Part shown: in pieces, positions 1 to 9,430 of the stretch
Layout of the letters: each line of letters opens with the position of its first letter
Position numbering within the stretch: the first letter of the stretch is position 1
Source: Pistricoccus aurantiacus
GTDB taxonomy: Bacteria; Pseudomonadota; Gammaproteobacteria; Pseudomonadales; Halomonadaceae
Length of the DNA stretch: 64,000 bases
Assembly (NCBI RefSeq): GCF_007954585.1
Contig: NZ_CP042382.1
Span: 930,001 to 994,000 of the forward strand
Reading direction: 5' to 3'
Notes under the pieces: model-generated
Databases searched by the model: none
Seen by the model: the letters and a program-made list of their open reading frames with translations, nothing else
Told to the model about the DNA's origin: nothing
Translations under genes and position numbers: made by a program

Positions 1-606
1 CGCAAGCTCGAGGCTCTGGCTTTCCAGCGTCGCCACGACTTCCGCGAGCGCTGCCTGTTGACGATCCAGCTGGCGGCGATTTTCCCCCAGCTGCGCGTCG
101 AGACGCTGGATTTCGTCGAGCCGCGCGGTTCGCGCTTTTGAAAGATGATTGAGGTAGGTCTGCAGCCGATCGAGACGCGCCGGATCGTCCTGATTGAGCA
201 GCAGCTTCAGCTGAGGCGAATCACCCATTCGATAGAGGGCATCGAGTTCGCTGGCTAGCGCCTCGAGTTGCTCCCGTCGGGATTTTCGCAGCGTCTCGCG
301 CTTTTCCTCGAGCGCCTCGAGTTCATCCACCAGGCCACGGCGTTCGGCCTGCAGCGTATCCAGGCGGCGATTGGTCTCGGCCAGGGCGGTTTCCACCTTG
401 CGCAGCGCTCGAGCGGCATTGTCCTGGGCTTCTCGGGTCTTGCTCAGGCGCAGGTTCATCGCCTGAATATCGCTGCCGATCGCATCGAGACGCGCCTTGG
501 CCTCTCGCTCATCCGGGGCGGCGAGAACCGTCGATGCAGGCACTGCCGTTATTATCACGGCCGTCAGCACCGACATCAGCCAGGCGGCGATTCGCGGACG
601 CCTCAT
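1..606 (-). CDS. envC: Murein hydrolase activator EnvC, N-terminal part (runs off the window)
   Basis: EnvC-type proteins sit in the periplasm and activate the amidases AmiA and AmiB during septum splitting. About 202 codons are visible. A signal peptide with a hydrophobic core (residues 8-27, cleavage near VLAAP) is followed by a long coiled coil rich in Glu, Arg, Leu and Gln. It contains the family segment [20 protein letters not shown]. The C-terminal LytM (peptidase M23-like) domain lies beyond the left edge and cannot be checked. The ATG overlaps the gpmI stop as ATGA, so the two genes are probably translationally coupled; gpmI-envC pairing is common in gammaproteobacteria. Confidence 0.85.
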   Translation of the reverse strand, partial: MRRPRIAAWLMSVLTAVIITAVPASTVLAAPDEREAKARLDAIGSDIQAMNLRLSKTREAQDNAARALRKVETALAETNRRLDTLQAERRGLVDELEALEEKRETLRKSRREQLEALASELDALYRMGDSPQLKLLLNQDDPARLDRLQTYLNHLSKARTARLDEIQRLDAQLGENRRQLDRQQAALAEVVATLESQSLELA

Positions 607-2177
607 GAATAGTCGACGAGAACGCGCCCGGTCATTTCCTCGGGGATTTCCTGATCCATCATGCGCAGCAACGTCGGCGCCAGGTCGCAAAGGCGGCCAT
701 CGTCCTTGAGCCGCGCCGGACGTTTCGTCACATAGATCAGCGGCACCACGTTGGTGGTGTGGGCGGTCTGAGGCGCGCCGGTTTCCGGATTGACCATCTG
801 CTCCGCGTTGCCGTGATCCGCGGTGATCAGACATTCACCGCCGACTTCTTCGATGGCCTCGACCACTCGTGAGACGCACTGATCCACCGCTTCGATGGCC
901 TTGACCGCCGCATCGAAGTCGCCGCTGTGGCCGACCATGTCGCCGTTGGCGTAGTTGCACACGATCAGGTCGAAGCGCCCGGAATGGATCGCCTCCACCA
1001 GGGCGTCGGTGAGCTCGAAAGCGCTCATTTCCGGCTTCTCGTCGTAGGTCTTGACGTCCTTGGGGGAGGGAATCAGGGTGCGGGTTTCGCCGTCGAATTC
1101 CGCCTCGCGGCCGCCGGAAAAGAAGAAGGTGACGTGGGCGTATTTCTCGGTTTCGGCGATGCGCAGCTGAGTCATGCCTCGCTTGGCGATCACTTCCCCC
1201 AGGGTGTTGTGCAGATCCGCCGGCGGAAAGGCCGCCGGTGCGGGAATGTCCGCCGCGTACTGGGTCAACGTGACCAGGCCGTCGCCGGCCAGGCGCGGGC
1301 GGGAGGCACGCTCGAAGCCGGTGAAAGCGTCTTCCACGAAGGCGCGGGTCAGCTCTCGGGCGCGGTCCGCGCGAAAGTTCATGAAGATGGCGGCGTCGCC
1401 ATCTTCCATGGCGATTGGCTTGCCCTGGGGAGCCACCGCGGTGGCGGTGACGAACTCGTCGGTTTCGCCTCGGGCGTAGGCGGCCTTGAGTCCGGCCTGG
1501 GCGGAGGAAGCCTGATACTCGCCGTCTCCCCGGGTGATCAGCCGATAGGCCTGTTCCACCCGCTCCCAGCGATTGTCTCGATCCATGGCGAAATAACGCC
1601 CGATCAGCGAGGCGACGAAGCCGTTCTCGGCGCCGAACAGCGCGGAAAGGCGCGCATCCGCTCGCTCCAGGGAGGCCTGGGCGCTCTTCGGCGCGGTATC
1701 GCGGCCATCGAGAAAGGCATGCAGGTACAGGCGCTTAGCGCCTCGGGCGGCGGCCAGCTCCGCCATCGCCAGAATATGATCCTCGTGGCTATGCACACCG
1801 CCGGGAGACAGCAGACCCATTAGATGTATCGCCTTGTCTCTAGCGACTGCGGCGTCGATGGGGGCGGTCAGGGCGTGGATATGCTTGAGCTCGTCTTCCT
1901 CGATGGCCTTGGTGATGCGGGTAAAATCCTGATATACCACTCGGCCGGCGCCCAGGTTCATGTGGCCGACCTCGGAATTGCCCATCTGACCTGCCGGCAG
2001 TCCGACGTGGGCGCCGTCGGTGTGGATCAGACTGCTGGGATAGTCGCGAGTGATCCGGTCCATGGTCGGAGTCGCGGCGGCAGCGACGGCGTTGTGCTCG
2101 GTTTCTTCCCGATGACCGTAGCCATCGAGGATGATCAGCGCCGTGGGACGCGGCGCGGCGGAAGCATTGGCAGGCAT
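603..2177 (-). CDS. gpmI: 2,3-bisphosphoglycerate-independent phosphoglycerate mutase
   Basis: Cytoplasmic glycolytic and gluconeogenic enzyme that interconverts 3- and 2-phosphoglycerate using two Mn ions and a phosphoserine intermediate. The predicted protein has 524 residues, close to the usual 510-515. The N-terminal metal motif ALIILDGYG, the active-site serine motif [10 protein letters not shown] and the C-terminal metal motif [10 protein letters not shown] are all present. The start was set at MPANASAAP because an AACGAGGT ribosome site lies about 7 nt upstream; a reading 26 codons longer has no such site. It overlaps envC by four bases (ATGA). It is divergent from the rhodanese-secB group. 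Confidence 0.95.
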   Translation of the reverse strand: MPANASAAPRPTALIILDGYGHREETEHNAVAAAATPTMDRITRDYPSSLIHTDGAHVGLPAGQMGNSEVGHMNLGAGRVVYQDFTRITKAIEEDELKHIHALTAPIDAAVARDKAIHLMGLLSPGGVHSHEDHILAMAELAAARGAKRLYLHAFLDGRDTAPKSAQASLERADARLSALFGAENGFVASLIGRYFAMDRDNRWERVEQAYRLITRGDGEYQASSAQAGLKAAYARGETDEFVTATAVAPQGKPIAMEDGDAAIFMNFRADRARELTRAFVEDAFTGFERASRPRLAGDGLVTLTQYAADIPAPAAFPPADLHNTLGEVIAKRGMTQLRIAETEKYAHVTFFFSGGREAEFDGETRTLIPSPKDVKTYDEKPEMSAFELTDALVEAIHSGRFDLIVCNYANGDMVGHSGDFDAAVKAIEAVDQCVSRVVEAIEEVGGECLITADHGNAEQMVNPETGAPQTAHTTNVVPLIYVTKRPARLKDDGRLCDLAPTLLRMMDQEIPEEMTGRVLVDYS

Positions 2178-2309
2178 GAAAGACCTCGTTTGAAAGCATC
2201 GGCGCCCCTCTTTACCTGAATGGGGGTCGCGGGTGGCGGCGGCTTGCGGCATCATAACGCAGGGCCTGGGGGGGCGTCAGCTTGCCCTGCCGGAAACCGC
2301 CGGCTCGTG

Positions 2310-2315
2310 TATAAT
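2310..2315 (+). promoter_or_regulatory. -10 hexamer TATAAT ahead of the rhodanese-secB group
   Basis: A perfect TATAAT lies about 70 bp upstream of the rhodanese start, in the divergent gap with gpmI. No -35 element was seen at 16-18 bp spacing (TTGCCC sits 22 bp away), so the promoter would need an activator or be weak. Confidence 0.45.
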
Positions 2316-2386
2316 CGCAGCCCTCTCGTTACTTCTTGAAATCCTGTCGTCACTGAAAACGCCACTGAAAAAGAGTCACCGGACCG

Positions 2387-2809
2387 ATGATCGATCAGCT
2401 GTTTGAATTCGTGCAGAACCATCCGCTGCTGGTGGGAGCTTTCCTGTTGGTGCTGGCCGCCTGGCTGGTCTATGAAGCCATGGGCAGCAGCCGGGGCTCG
2501 GTAGGCTCCAGCGAGGCGACCCAGCTGATCAATCGCGAAGACGCGGTAGTGATCGATATTCGCGATGCCAAGGACTTCAAGGCGGGCCATATCGCCGGCG
2601 CCCGCAACATTCCCCAGAGCAAGCTCGATGCGCGTCTGGGGGAGCTGGAAAAATTCAAGGACAAGCCGGCCATCGTTGTCTGCAAGCAGGGGCAGTCATC
2701 GAGCGTCGCCACGGCGAAACTGACCAAGGCCGGTTTCTCCCGCGCGCTTAAGCTCAAGGGTGGCATGGCTCAGTGGCAGGCGGACAGCCTGCCGGTCGTC
2801 AAGAAATAG
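2387..2809 (+). CDS. yibN: Membrane-anchored rhodanese-like protein (YibN type)
   Basis: 140 residues. One N-terminal transmembrane helix (about residues 14-29, LVGAFLLVLAAWLVYEA) is followed by a single rhodanese domain. The active-site loop is VVCKQGQSSS, with Cys about residue 104, so the sulfur-carrying cysteine is kept. In this family the domain faces the cytoplasm and moves sulfur or binds partners; the exact substrate is unknown. It precedes secB, as yibN does in many gammaproteobacteria, although the glutaredoxin gene grxC that often lies between them is absent here. Confidence 0.85.
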   Translation: MIDQLFEFVQNHPLLVGAFLLVLAAWLVYEAMGSSRGSVGSSEATQLINREDAVVIDIRDAKDFKAGHIAGARNIPQSKLDARLGELEKFKDKPAIVVCKQGQSSSVATAKLTKAGFSRALKLKGGMAQWQADSLPVVKK

Positions 2810-2839
2810 ACTCATTCATCACGTGTTCGAGGTATCACA

Positions 2840-3364
2840 ATGGCGGAAAACAACTCTCAAGGAAGCAATGCCCAAGGCGCGACCGACGCCGCGGGGGAGC
2901 AGCCCCAACTGCAGTTCGGGCTGCAGCGTATCTACGTCAAGGACATTTCCTTCGAGTCGCCGAATGCGCCCCAGGTGTTTCAGGAAGCCTTCAAACCCAA
3001 GGTCAATGTGGATCTGGGCACCAGCAGCACCAAGATCGGCGAGGACCTGTTCGAGGTGGTGGTCAAGATCACCGCTCGGGTCAACCATAGCGAAACCGAC
3101 AACACCTGTTTCCTGGCGGAAATCGAGCAGGCGGGCCTGTTCCGCATCACCGGTCTCGAAGGCGAGCGGCTTGATCATACCCTGGGCGCCTTCTGTCCCA
3201 GCATGCTGTTCCCCTACGCCCGGGAGTGCATCGACAACCTGGTCAATCGCGGCAGCTTCCCTCCGCTGATGCTGGCGCCGGTCAATTTCGATGCCATGTA
3301 CCTGCAGAACAAGCAGCGCAAGGAACAGGCGGACACGCAAGATGGCGATACCCCGCTACAGTAA
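2840..3364 (+). CDS. secB: Protein-export chaperone SecB
   Basis: Cytoplasmic tetrameric chaperone that keeps preproteins unfolded and hands them to SecA. At 174 residues it is slightly longer than E. coli SecB (155) because of a low-complexity N-terminus (MAENNSQGSNAQGATDAAGE). The core FGLQRIYVKDISFESPNAP and the signature GAFCPSMLFPYARE with FPPLMLAPVNF are intact. It lies 30 bp after the rhodanese gene, and its last 23 bases are shared with the start of rsmE, which implies coupled expression. Confidence 0.96.
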   Translation: MAENNSQGSNAQGATDAAGEQPQLQFGLQRIYVKDISFESPNAPQVFQEAFKPKVNVDLGTSSTKIGEDLFEVVVKITARVNHSETDNTCFLAEIEQAGLFRITGLEGERLDHTLGAFCPSMLFPYARECIDNLVNRGSFPPLMLAPVNFDAMYLQNKQRKEQADTQDGDTPLQ

Positions 3365-4121
3365 GCGTAACGTCCCTCGTATTCACGTCGCCGCCGAGCT
3401 GATTGTCGGCGGCGACGTCGTTCTGCCGGAGGCGGCGGGACGCCATGTCGCCCTGGTGCTGCGGCTCAAGGAGGGCGCGCCGCTCATCCTGTTCGACGGT
3501 CTTGGTCGGGAGGCACGGGCCCGGCTGGTCGAAACCGCGCGCAAGCGGGTGACGGCGAGGATCGAGGAGGCTTTTCCGGGAGGCGTCGAATCGCCCCTGG
3601 CGGTGCATCTGGGCCAGGCGATTTCCAAGGGCGATCGCATGGACTACGCCATTCAGAAGGCGGTGGAGCTGGGAGTGGCGGTTGTCACGCCGCTGTATAC
3701 CGAGCACGGTGACGTGCGGCTAAAAGGCGAGCGAGAAGCCAGGAAACTCGCCCACTGGCAGGCGGTGGCGATCAGCGCCTGCGAGCAGTGCGGCCGGGCG
3801 ACGGTGCCCGCCATTGCCGCGCCCCGCAGCCTGGACGCTTGGCTCGCCGATCGAGACGAACCCTTGCGTCTGGTGCTGCATCCGGCGCCGCAAGGTTCGC
3901 TTCAGCCCACTCTTCAAGACAGGCTGGATACCTTCGAAGCACCGGCCAGCGCCGCGCTGCTGATCGGCCCGGAAGGCGGATTCGACGACACGGAAGTCGA
4001 AGCCGCCTTGGCCAGCGGTTTCGTCACCCTGAGCCTGGGTCCGCGCATCCTGCGCACCGAAACCGCTCCGGTAGTGGCGCTGACTCTGCTGCAGCATCAT
4101 TTTGGCGATCTGCAATCCTGA
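3342..4121 (+). CDS. rsmE: 16S rRNA m3U1498 methyltransferase RsmE
   Basis: SPOUT-class SAM-dependent enzyme that methylates U1498 of 16S rRNA in the 30S subunit. 259 residues: an N-terminal PUA-like RNA-binding part (PRIHVAAEL to LFDGLG), then the SPOUT domain with the knot motifs LLIGPEGGF and LSLGPRILRTETAPV. The start MAIPRYSKRN lies inside the secB end with no strong ribosome site, suggesting translation by re-initiation or coupling. An upstream in-frame start would only add residues read inside secB. Confidence 0.93.
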   Translation: MAIPRYSKRNVPRIHVAAELIVGGDVVLPEAAGRHVALVLRLKEGAPLILFDGLGREARARLVETARKRVTARIEEAFPGGVESPLAVHLGQAISKGDRMDYAIQKAVELGVAVVTPLYTEHGDVRLKGEREARKLAHWQAVAISACEQCGRATVPAIAAPRSLDAWLADRDEPLRLVLHPAPQGSLQPTLQDRLDTFEAPASAALLIGPEGGFDDTEVEAALASGFVTLSLGPRILRTETAPVVALTLLQHHFGDLQS

Positions 4122-4147
4122 GTGACGCTTTTCGAGGATATAAAGCC

Positions 4148-4819
4148 ATGAACGTATCCCAACATTCCTCTTTCCAGCCGGAGATCGGCGAGGTCGCCTA
4201 CCTGAAAGTCGTGGCGGTCAATGATACCGGCGCCTTTCTCGATTGGGGCCGTCCCAAGGATCTATTGCTGCCCTACAGCGAACAGCGCGCCCGACCGCCG
4301 GCGGGCAAGCGGGTGATGGTGATGATCTTCGAGGATGACCAGGGTCGTCCAACGGCATCGATGCGTCTGGACGATTTCATCGTCGACCGGGCGGAAGGCT
4401 TGGCCGCCGGGGACAAGGTATGCCTGGTGATCGGCGAGCGTACGGACCTGGGGGTCAAGGCGGTGGTCGATCATCGCTTCTGGGGGCTCTTGTATCATGC
4501 GGATCTGCCTCGGCCCTTGCGGCGCGGCGAGCGACTCGAGGGCTACGTGCGCCAGGTACGCGAGGACGGCCGTCTGGATCTTTCCCTGACGCCTTCCGGG
4601 GCGGCGAAGCAGCAGCTGGCGGCGCAGCGGGTGATGGACGCCCTGGAAGCGCATCAAGGTTTTCTGGCGCTGAGCGACAAGAGTCCGGCGGACGTCATCA
4701 AGGCCCAGCTGGGGGTCAGCAAGAGCGCCTTCAAGCAGGCCATCGGCAAGCTCTACAAGCAGCGCAAGATCGTCATTGAAAAAGACGGCATCCGACTGGT
4801 GAAAGCGTCCGACGACTGA
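4148..4819 (+). CDS. S1-domain RNA-binding protein, CvfB/YitL-like
   Basis: 223 residues with S1-like OB folds: the first at about residues 12-60 (GEVAYLKVVAVNDTGAFLDW), others near 75-150. A C-terminal winged-helix-like segment follows (SPADVIKAQLGVSKSAFKQA to IRLVKASDD). This is the layout of the CvfB family, RNA-binding proteins that affect virulence or RNA metabolism in Gram-positives and are poorly studied in gammaproteobacteria. The ATG was chosen for GAGGA 9 nt upstream. It lies 26 bp after rsmE. Confidence 0.8.
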   Translation: MNVSQHSSFQPEIGEVAYLKVVAVNDTGAFLDWGRPKDLLLPYSEQRARPPAGKRVMVMIFEDDQGRPTASMRLDDFIVDRAEGLAAGDKVCLVIGERTDLGVKAVVDHRFWGLLYHADLPRPLRRGERLEGYVRQVREDGRLDLSLTPSGAAKQQLAAQRVMDALEAHQGFLALSDKSPADVIKAQLGVSKSAFKQAIGKLYKQRKIVIEKDGIRLVKASDD

Positions 4820-4894
4820 TATCACCTCTTGGTCTATCGAGTAGCGCTGGGTCATACTGCCAAGCAACATTCTCTGATCTGGACACCCGAGACA

Positions 4895-5851
4895 ATGAGC
4901 GAACGCGCCTTGAAGATCGGCATCGTGATGGACCCGATCGCCGATATCACCTACAAGAAAGACACCACCCTGGCCATGATGTGGGCGGCTCAGGATCGAG
5001 GCTGGTCGCTTTATTATCTCGAGCCGGAGGATCTCTATCTGAACCAGGGGCGGGTCCATGGCCGCCTGCGGGAACTCCAGGCCTTTCGGGACCCTCATCA
5101 CTGGTATGAGCTGGGCGAGGTCGAGCCCAGGCCGCTGGCGGAGCTTGACGTGATTTTGATGCGTCAGGACCCGCCGGTGGATGCGCATTTTCTCGGCGCG
5201 GTGCATCTGCTGGGCTTCGCCGAGCGAGAGGGAGTATTGGTGGTCAATCCCACCCGGGCGCTGCTGGAGTGCAACGAAAAGCTCTTTGCCCAGCAGTTTC
5301 CCCAGTGCTGCGCGCCGACCCTGGTGTCCTGCCGCGCGGAAGAGCTGCGCGCCTTCCAGGCGGAACACGGCGACGTGATCCTGAAACCGCTGGACGGCAT
5401 GGGCGGCAGCGGCGTCTTTCATGTGCAGCCGGACGGTCGCAACCTGGGCACCATCATCGAGATGCTCACCGAGCACGGGCGGTATCAGATCATGGCCCAG
5501 CGCTATCTGCCGGAAATCAAGGACGGCGATACCCGCATCCTGCTGATCGAGGGCGAGCCGGTGCCCTTCGGGCTGGCGCGGCTACCCATGGCCGGCGAAA
5601 CCCGGGGCAACCTGGCTGCCGGTGGTCGCGGGGTCAGCCGCGAACTGACGGAGCGGGATCTCTGGCTGGTAGAGCAGGTCAAGCCGATCATCAAGGAAAA
5701 AGACCTGATGTTCGTCGGCCTCGACGTGATCGGCGATTACATTACCGAAATCAACGTGACCAGCCCCACCTGCGTGCGGGAAATCGACGATCAGCGCGGC
5801 ACGGATATCGCTGGCCAGCTGATGGACGCCATCCTGCGTCGGCTCCCTTGA
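4895..5851 (+). CDS. gshB: Glutathione synthetase
   Basis: ATP-grasp ligase that joins gamma-glutamylcysteine and glycine to form glutathione in the cytoplasm. 318 residues versus 316 in E. coli. The start KIGIVMDPI, the glycine-rich ATP loop LKPLDGMGGSGVF, the metal/ATP segment IEGEPVPFGLARLP and the end motif EINVTSPTCVREID are all present. The start MSERALKIG was taken from family alignment; the 22 codons upstream look non-conserved. It precedes tonB, as in Pseudomonas. Confidence 0.96.
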   Translation: MSERALKIGIVMDPIADITYKKDTTLAMMWAAQDRGWSLYYLEPEDLYLNQGRVHGRLRELQAFRDPHHWYELGEVEPRPLAELDVILMRQDPPVDAHFLGAVHLLGFAEREGVLVVNPTRALLECNEKLFAQQFPQCCAPTLVSCRAEELRAFQAEHGDVILKPLDGMGGSGVFHVQPDGRNLGTIIEMLTEHGRYQIMAQRYLPEIKDGDTRILLIEGEPVPFGLARLPMAGETRGNLAAGGRGVSRELTERDLWLVEQVKPIIKEKDLMFVGLDVIGDYITEINVTSPTCVREIDDQRGTDIAGQLMDAILRRLP

Positions 5852-5870
5852 AACGTATCGATCGCGAATC

Positions 5871-6725
5871 ATGCGGGCGAAAAGGGAAATTACCGAAGCG
5901 CCTATCCGCCGGTTTCGCTACGCCTGGCCGGCGCTGGGGCTGGCGCTGCTGCTGCACGGGGCGCTGTTCGCCCTGCTGGTGAACCGGTCGTCGCCAACGC
6001 CGGAACCGCCGCCGGGACGGCGCAGCATCAAGGTCACTCTGGTTCAGGCTCCTTCGAACGCCGCGCCGTCGGCAAGCGCACCGCAGGTGACGCCGGTAGC
6101 GATACCCGAGCGCGAGCCGAAACCCGAATCCGAGCCAAAAGTTAAACCCGTGCCGAAGGCAGTATCCCGATCCGAGGATAGTCTCAAGCCTGAAGTCAGA
6201 CCGGAACCCGAGCCCAGACCCAAGCCCGAACCTGAATCCAAGCCTGAACCAAGACCCCAAGCCGAGCCGCCGGCGTCTTCCTCGCCGCCATCCGCGGATA
6301 CGACCAATGCGCCGCCTTCCGGGCGCGATCTGCTGGCCGGCGCTACCGCCAGCGTGCGCGAACAGGGCTTTGCCATGCAGCCCCATGATGAGCCGCTCAG
6401 GGATTCACTCACCCGCGCCGCCCGGGATCGCTATATCGCCGACTGGACTCGACGGGTGGAGGATATCGGCAATCGCCGGTATCCGGCGCCGGCGCATCTT
6501 GCGGGACAACTGCGAATCCGTGTGGTGATTCGACCGGACGGTCAGCTTGCCCAAGCAGAGGTGATACAATCCTCGGGACATCCCGAACTCGACCGGGCGG
6601 CCCTGAACGCGGTCGAGGCGGCAGCGCCTTATCGGCCTTTCGATCAAGGCCTGGCAGGGCTCGAGCGACTGGAATTCACCCGTACCTGGCGCTTCGGGAA
6701 AGGCAACAATTTCGGCGTGCATTGA
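5871..6725 (+). CDS. tonB: TonB-family energy transducer
   Basis: 284 residues. The N-terminal transmembrane anchor (about residues 19-37, ALGLALLLHGALFALLV) carries the conserved His of TonB. A long Pro-rich spacer follows with many Glu-Pro and Lys-Pro pairs (about residues 75-140). The C-terminal TonB domain ends with VIQSSGHPELDRAALNAVEA. TonB passes proton-motive energy from ExbBD to outer-membrane receptors. No exbB or exbD is near, which fits the gshB-tonB-yqgE arrangement of pseudomonads, where this is an accessory TonB. Confidence 0.9.
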   Translation: MRAKREITEAPIRRFRYAWPALGLALLLHGALFALLVNRSSPTPEPPPGRRSIKVTLVQAPSNAAPSASAPQVTPVAIPEREPKPESEPKVKPVPKAVSRSEDSLKPEVRPEPEPRPKPEPESKPEPRPQAEPPASSSPPSADTTNAPPSGRDLLAGATASVREQGFAMQPHDEPLRDSLTRAARDRYIADWTRRVEDIGNRRYPAPAHLAGQLRIRVVIRPDGQLAQAEVIQSSGHPELDRAALNAVEAAAPYRPFDQGLAGLERLEFTRTWRFGKGNNFGVH

Positions 6726-6739
6726 CGCCCGGGAGGCCC

Positions 6740-7297
6740 ATGCAAAGCTTCAAGAATCATTTTCTCATGGCAATGCCGCATCTAGAGGACAGCCACTTCG
6801 CCGGCAGCCTGAGCTATCTGTGCGACCACGACGACAACGGCGCCATGGGGGTGATTGTCAACCGTCCTCTGGAGATCACCTTGGAAACCCTGTTCGAACA
6901 GCTGGACCTGGGCGGCGAAGAAAGCCCTCATCGGGATGCGCCGGTCTACTACGGCGGGCCGGTTCACAAGGATCGCGGTTTCATTCTGCATCGCGGCAGC
7001 GCCCAGCCCTGGGATTCCAGCATTCAGGTCAGCGAGAATGTCGCCCTGACTACTTCCATGGACATGCTCAAGGCCCTGGCGGAGGATCAGGGGCCAAAGC
7101 AGTTCCTGATCTGTCTGGGGTGTTCCGGCTGGGAAGCCGGTCAACTGGAAAAGGAATTGAAGGATAACGTCTGGCTGACCGTGGAGGGGCAGAGCAGCAT
7201 TCTCTTCGAGACGCCGGTGGAGCAGCGCTTGGGCGCGGCGGCGGGAATCCTCGGCGTCGACCTCAACCTGATGAGCAGCCAGGTGGGCCATAGCTGA
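6740..7297 (+). CDS. yqgE: YqgE/AlgH family protein
   Basis: 185 residues of the UPF0301 family. The signature NHFLMAMPHLED and the core GAMGVIVNRPLE, with YYGGPV and CLGCSGWEAGQLEKEL, are intact. Biochemical function is unsettled (AlgH was linked to alginate control in Pseudomonas). The start with GGGAGG upstream was preferred. The stop shares one base with the ruvX start (TGATG), so the two are coupled. Confidence 0.93.
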   Translation: MQSFKNHFLMAMPHLEDSHFAGSLSYLCDHDDNGAMGVIVNRPLEITLETLFEQLDLGGEESPHRDAPVYYGGPVHKDRGFILHRGSAQPWDSSIQVSENVALTTSMDMLKALAEDQGPKQFLICLGCSGWEAGQLEKELKDNVWLTVEGQSSILFETPVEQRLGAAAGILGVDLNLMSSQVGHS

Positions 7298-7773
7298 TGA
7301 CGAGGCCGGGCAGCAAGGTTGGTGGCCCCCGTCTGATACTGGCCTTCGATTTTGGTACCCGGCGTATCGGCGTGGCGGTGGGCAACGAGCTGACCGCCAG
7401 CGCCCGAGCGCTGGAATCGCTGCCCGCCCGGGACGGCATTCCGGACTGGGAGCGAGTCACCCGACTGGTGGCGGAATGGCAGCCGGATCTGTTCGTGGTG
7501 GGCCTGCCCCTCAACAGGGACGACAGTGAATCCGCCATGAGCCAGCGGGCCCGAAAGTTCGGCAAGCGGCTGTACGGGCGCTACGGCAAGCCGCTGGAGA
7601 TGATGGACGAGCGCGGCTCCACCTGGGAAGCCAAGGCCATCGCTCGGGAGAGCGGCTATCGCGATAGCCGCAAGAGCTATCGCGAGCAGGGGGTCGATGG
7701 TCTGGCGGCGGTGCTGATACTCGAAAGCTGGTTCGCCACCCAAGAAGGCTTGCCCGCCCGACCGTTTTCGTGA
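7297..7773 (+). CDS. ruvX: Putative pre-16S rRNA nuclease / Holliday junction resolvase-like RuvX
   Basis: 158 residues with an RNase H-like fold. Family motifs seen: FDFGTRRIGVAVG (first acidic residue), VVGLPLNRD, MMDERGST in place of the more usual DERLTT, and the last acidic residue in EQGVDGLAAVLIL. E. coli YqgF is essential and matures the 16S rRNA 5' end. Start ATG overlaps the yqgE stop by one base. Confidence 0.93.
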   Translation: MTRPGSKVGGPRLILAFDFGTRRIGVAVGNELTASARALESLPARDGIPDWERVTRLVAEWQPDLFVVGLPLNRDDSESAMSQRARKFGKRLYGRYGKPLEMMDERGSTWEAKAIARESGYRDSRKSYREQGVDGLAAVLILESWFATQEGLPARPFS

Positions 7774-7799
7774 TTTGAATGCCACCCGAGGATTTTGCC

Positions 7800-8312
7800 A
7801 TGACGCTTCCCGATATTCCCCCGCTGCTGGATCGCATGCAGAGCGAAATTGAAAGCTGCATCGACAATTTCGGCCTTACTCGGGAGCGGCTGGCCCTGGT
7901 CGGTATTCATACCGGCGGGGTGTGGATTGCCGAAAAGCTGCACCAGCGGATCGCGCTGACCACGCCCTTGGGGACCTTGGACATCGGTTTCTGGCGGGAC
8001 GACTTCAATCGTCAAGGGCTGCCGGAGGGCATTCGCGCGAGCCACTTGCCGTTCGATATCGAGAATCGCGATCTCATTCTGGTGGACGATGTGGTGATGT
8101 CCGGGCGTACCGTGCGCGCGGCGCTCAACGAGCTCTTCGATTACGGGCGGCCCAGCCGTGTGCTGCTGGCGAGCTTGATCAGCCTGCCGGGGCGGGAGCT
8201 GCCGATTCAGGCGGATATCTGCGGCGCGGCGCTCGAACTCCCCGCGGGGCAGCGGGTCAAGCTTTCCGGCCCGGAGCCCTTGACCCTATCTCTCGATACG
8301 GCCCGCCGCTAG
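7800..8312 (+). CDS. pyrR: Bifunctional pyr regulator / uracil phosphoribosyltransferase PyrR
   Basis: 170 residues of the type I phosphoribosyltransferase fold. The PRPP loop is [18 protein letters not shown], and [11 protein letters not shown] and DIGFWRDDF are also typical. In Bacillus PyrR binds pyr mRNA; in Pseudomonas the first gene of the pyrRBC' operon has this identity and its regulatory role is less clear. The start was taken where a CGAGGA site precedes the ATG by 7-8 nt, rather than an ATG seven codons earlier. It lies 16 bp before pyrB. Confidence 0.9.
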   Translation: MTLPDIPPLLDRMQSEIESCIDNFGLTRERLALVGIHTGGVWIAEKLHQRIALTTPLGTLDIGFWRDDFNRQGLPEGIRASHLPFDIENRDLILVDDVVMSGRTVRAALNELFDYGRPSRVLLASLISLPGRELPIQADICGAALELPAGQRVKLSGPEPLTLSLDTARR

Positions 8313-8328
8313 TCAAAAGGAAACCGCT

Positions 8329-9336
8329 GTGTTCGATTTCACGTCTCGCCCCGGCACCTCGGCCCAGGTTCAACTCACCCCGGACGGTCGCCTGCGTCAT
8401 TTCATCGATATCGATGGCCTGTCCCAAGCGCTGCTCGAGGAAATTCTCGATATCGCGGACAGCTTTCTCGGTGTGCAGCAAGGGGAGGTCAAGAAAGTTC
8501 CGCTGCTGCGGGGCAAGACCGTGGCCAACCTGTTCTTCGAGAACTCCACCCGCACCCGAGCCACCTTCGAGCTGGCGGCCAAGCGGCTTTCCGCGGACGT
8601 GCTCAACCTGGATATCCAGACTTCCTCCACCGCCAAGGGCGAGACCCTGCTCGATACGCTTCAGAACCTGGAAGCCATGCAGGCGAACGCCTTCGTGGTG
8701 CGCCATTCGGATTCTGGAGCGGCGCACTTCATCGCCAGCCAGGTCACGCCCCGGGTAGCGATCATCAACGCCGGGGACGGTCGCCACGCCCATCCCACCC
8801 AGGCGATGCTCGACATGCTGACCATTCGCCGCCACAAGGGTGAGTTCGCGCCGCTCAAGGTGGCGATCATCGGCGATATTCTGCATTCCCGGGTGGCGCG
8901 CTCGCAGATTCTGGCCCTCAACATCCTCGGCGCCGCGGAAGTGCGGGTGATCGCGCCGCGCACGCTGCTTCCGGTCAACGTGGAGGCGCTGGGTTGTCGG
9001 GTATTCACCCAACTGCAGGAAGGTCTCGAGGATGTGGACGTGGTGATCGCCCTGCGCCTGCAGAAGGAACGCATGGACGGCGCCCTGCTGCCCACGGAAA
9101 GCGAATTTTACCGCTATTACGGCCTGACCCAGGAAAGTCTGGCCTGGGCGCATCCCGAGGCCATCGTCATGCATCCCGGACCGATCAATCGCGGGGTGGA
9201 GATCGAATCCGCGGTGGCGGACGGGCCGCGCTCGGTGATTCTCGATCAGGTCACCAACGGCATCGCCATTCGCATGGCGGTGCTGTCCATGGCAGTCAGC
9301 GGTCAGACGCGCCAGCGGATGCAGGCAAGCGCTTGA
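8329..9336 (+). CDS. pyrB: Aspartate carbamoyltransferase catalytic chain
   Basis: Cytoplasmic enzyme of pyrimidine synthesis that joins carbamoyl phosphate and aspartate. 335 residues, the length of the Pseudomonas class A enzyme, which needs an inactive dihydroorotase partner instead of PyrI. Seen: [19 protein letters not shown] (carbamoyl phosphate binding), [11 protein letters not shown] and [14 protein letters not shown]. It starts with GTG after AAAGGA. The partner pyrC'-type gene is present downstream, but a dehydrogenase gene lies between them. Confidence 0.96.
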   Translation: MFDFTSRPGTSAQVQLTPDGRLRHFIDIDGLSQALLEEILDIADSFLGVQQGEVKKVPLLRGKTVANLFFENSTRTRATFELAAKRLSADVLNLDIQTSSTAKGETLLDTLQNLEAMQANAFVVRHSDSGAAHFIASQVTPRVAIINAGDGRHAHPTQAMLDMLTIRRHKGEFAPLKVAIIGDILHSRVARSQILALNILGAAEVRVIAPRTLLPVNVEALGCRVFTQLQEGLEDVDVVIALRLQKERMDGALLPTESEFYRYYGLTQESLAWAHPEAIVMHPGPINRGVEIESAVADGPRSVILDQVTNGIAIRMAVLSMAVSGQTRQRMQASA

Positions 9337-9430
9337 GCGCGGCGCGGAATCTTCTATCTTGAATAGGGCGCGCTTGCCGCTCGCAAGGGAGCGCGAATCG
9401 TAACGCCAAGGCAACAAAGGAGTGAACCCC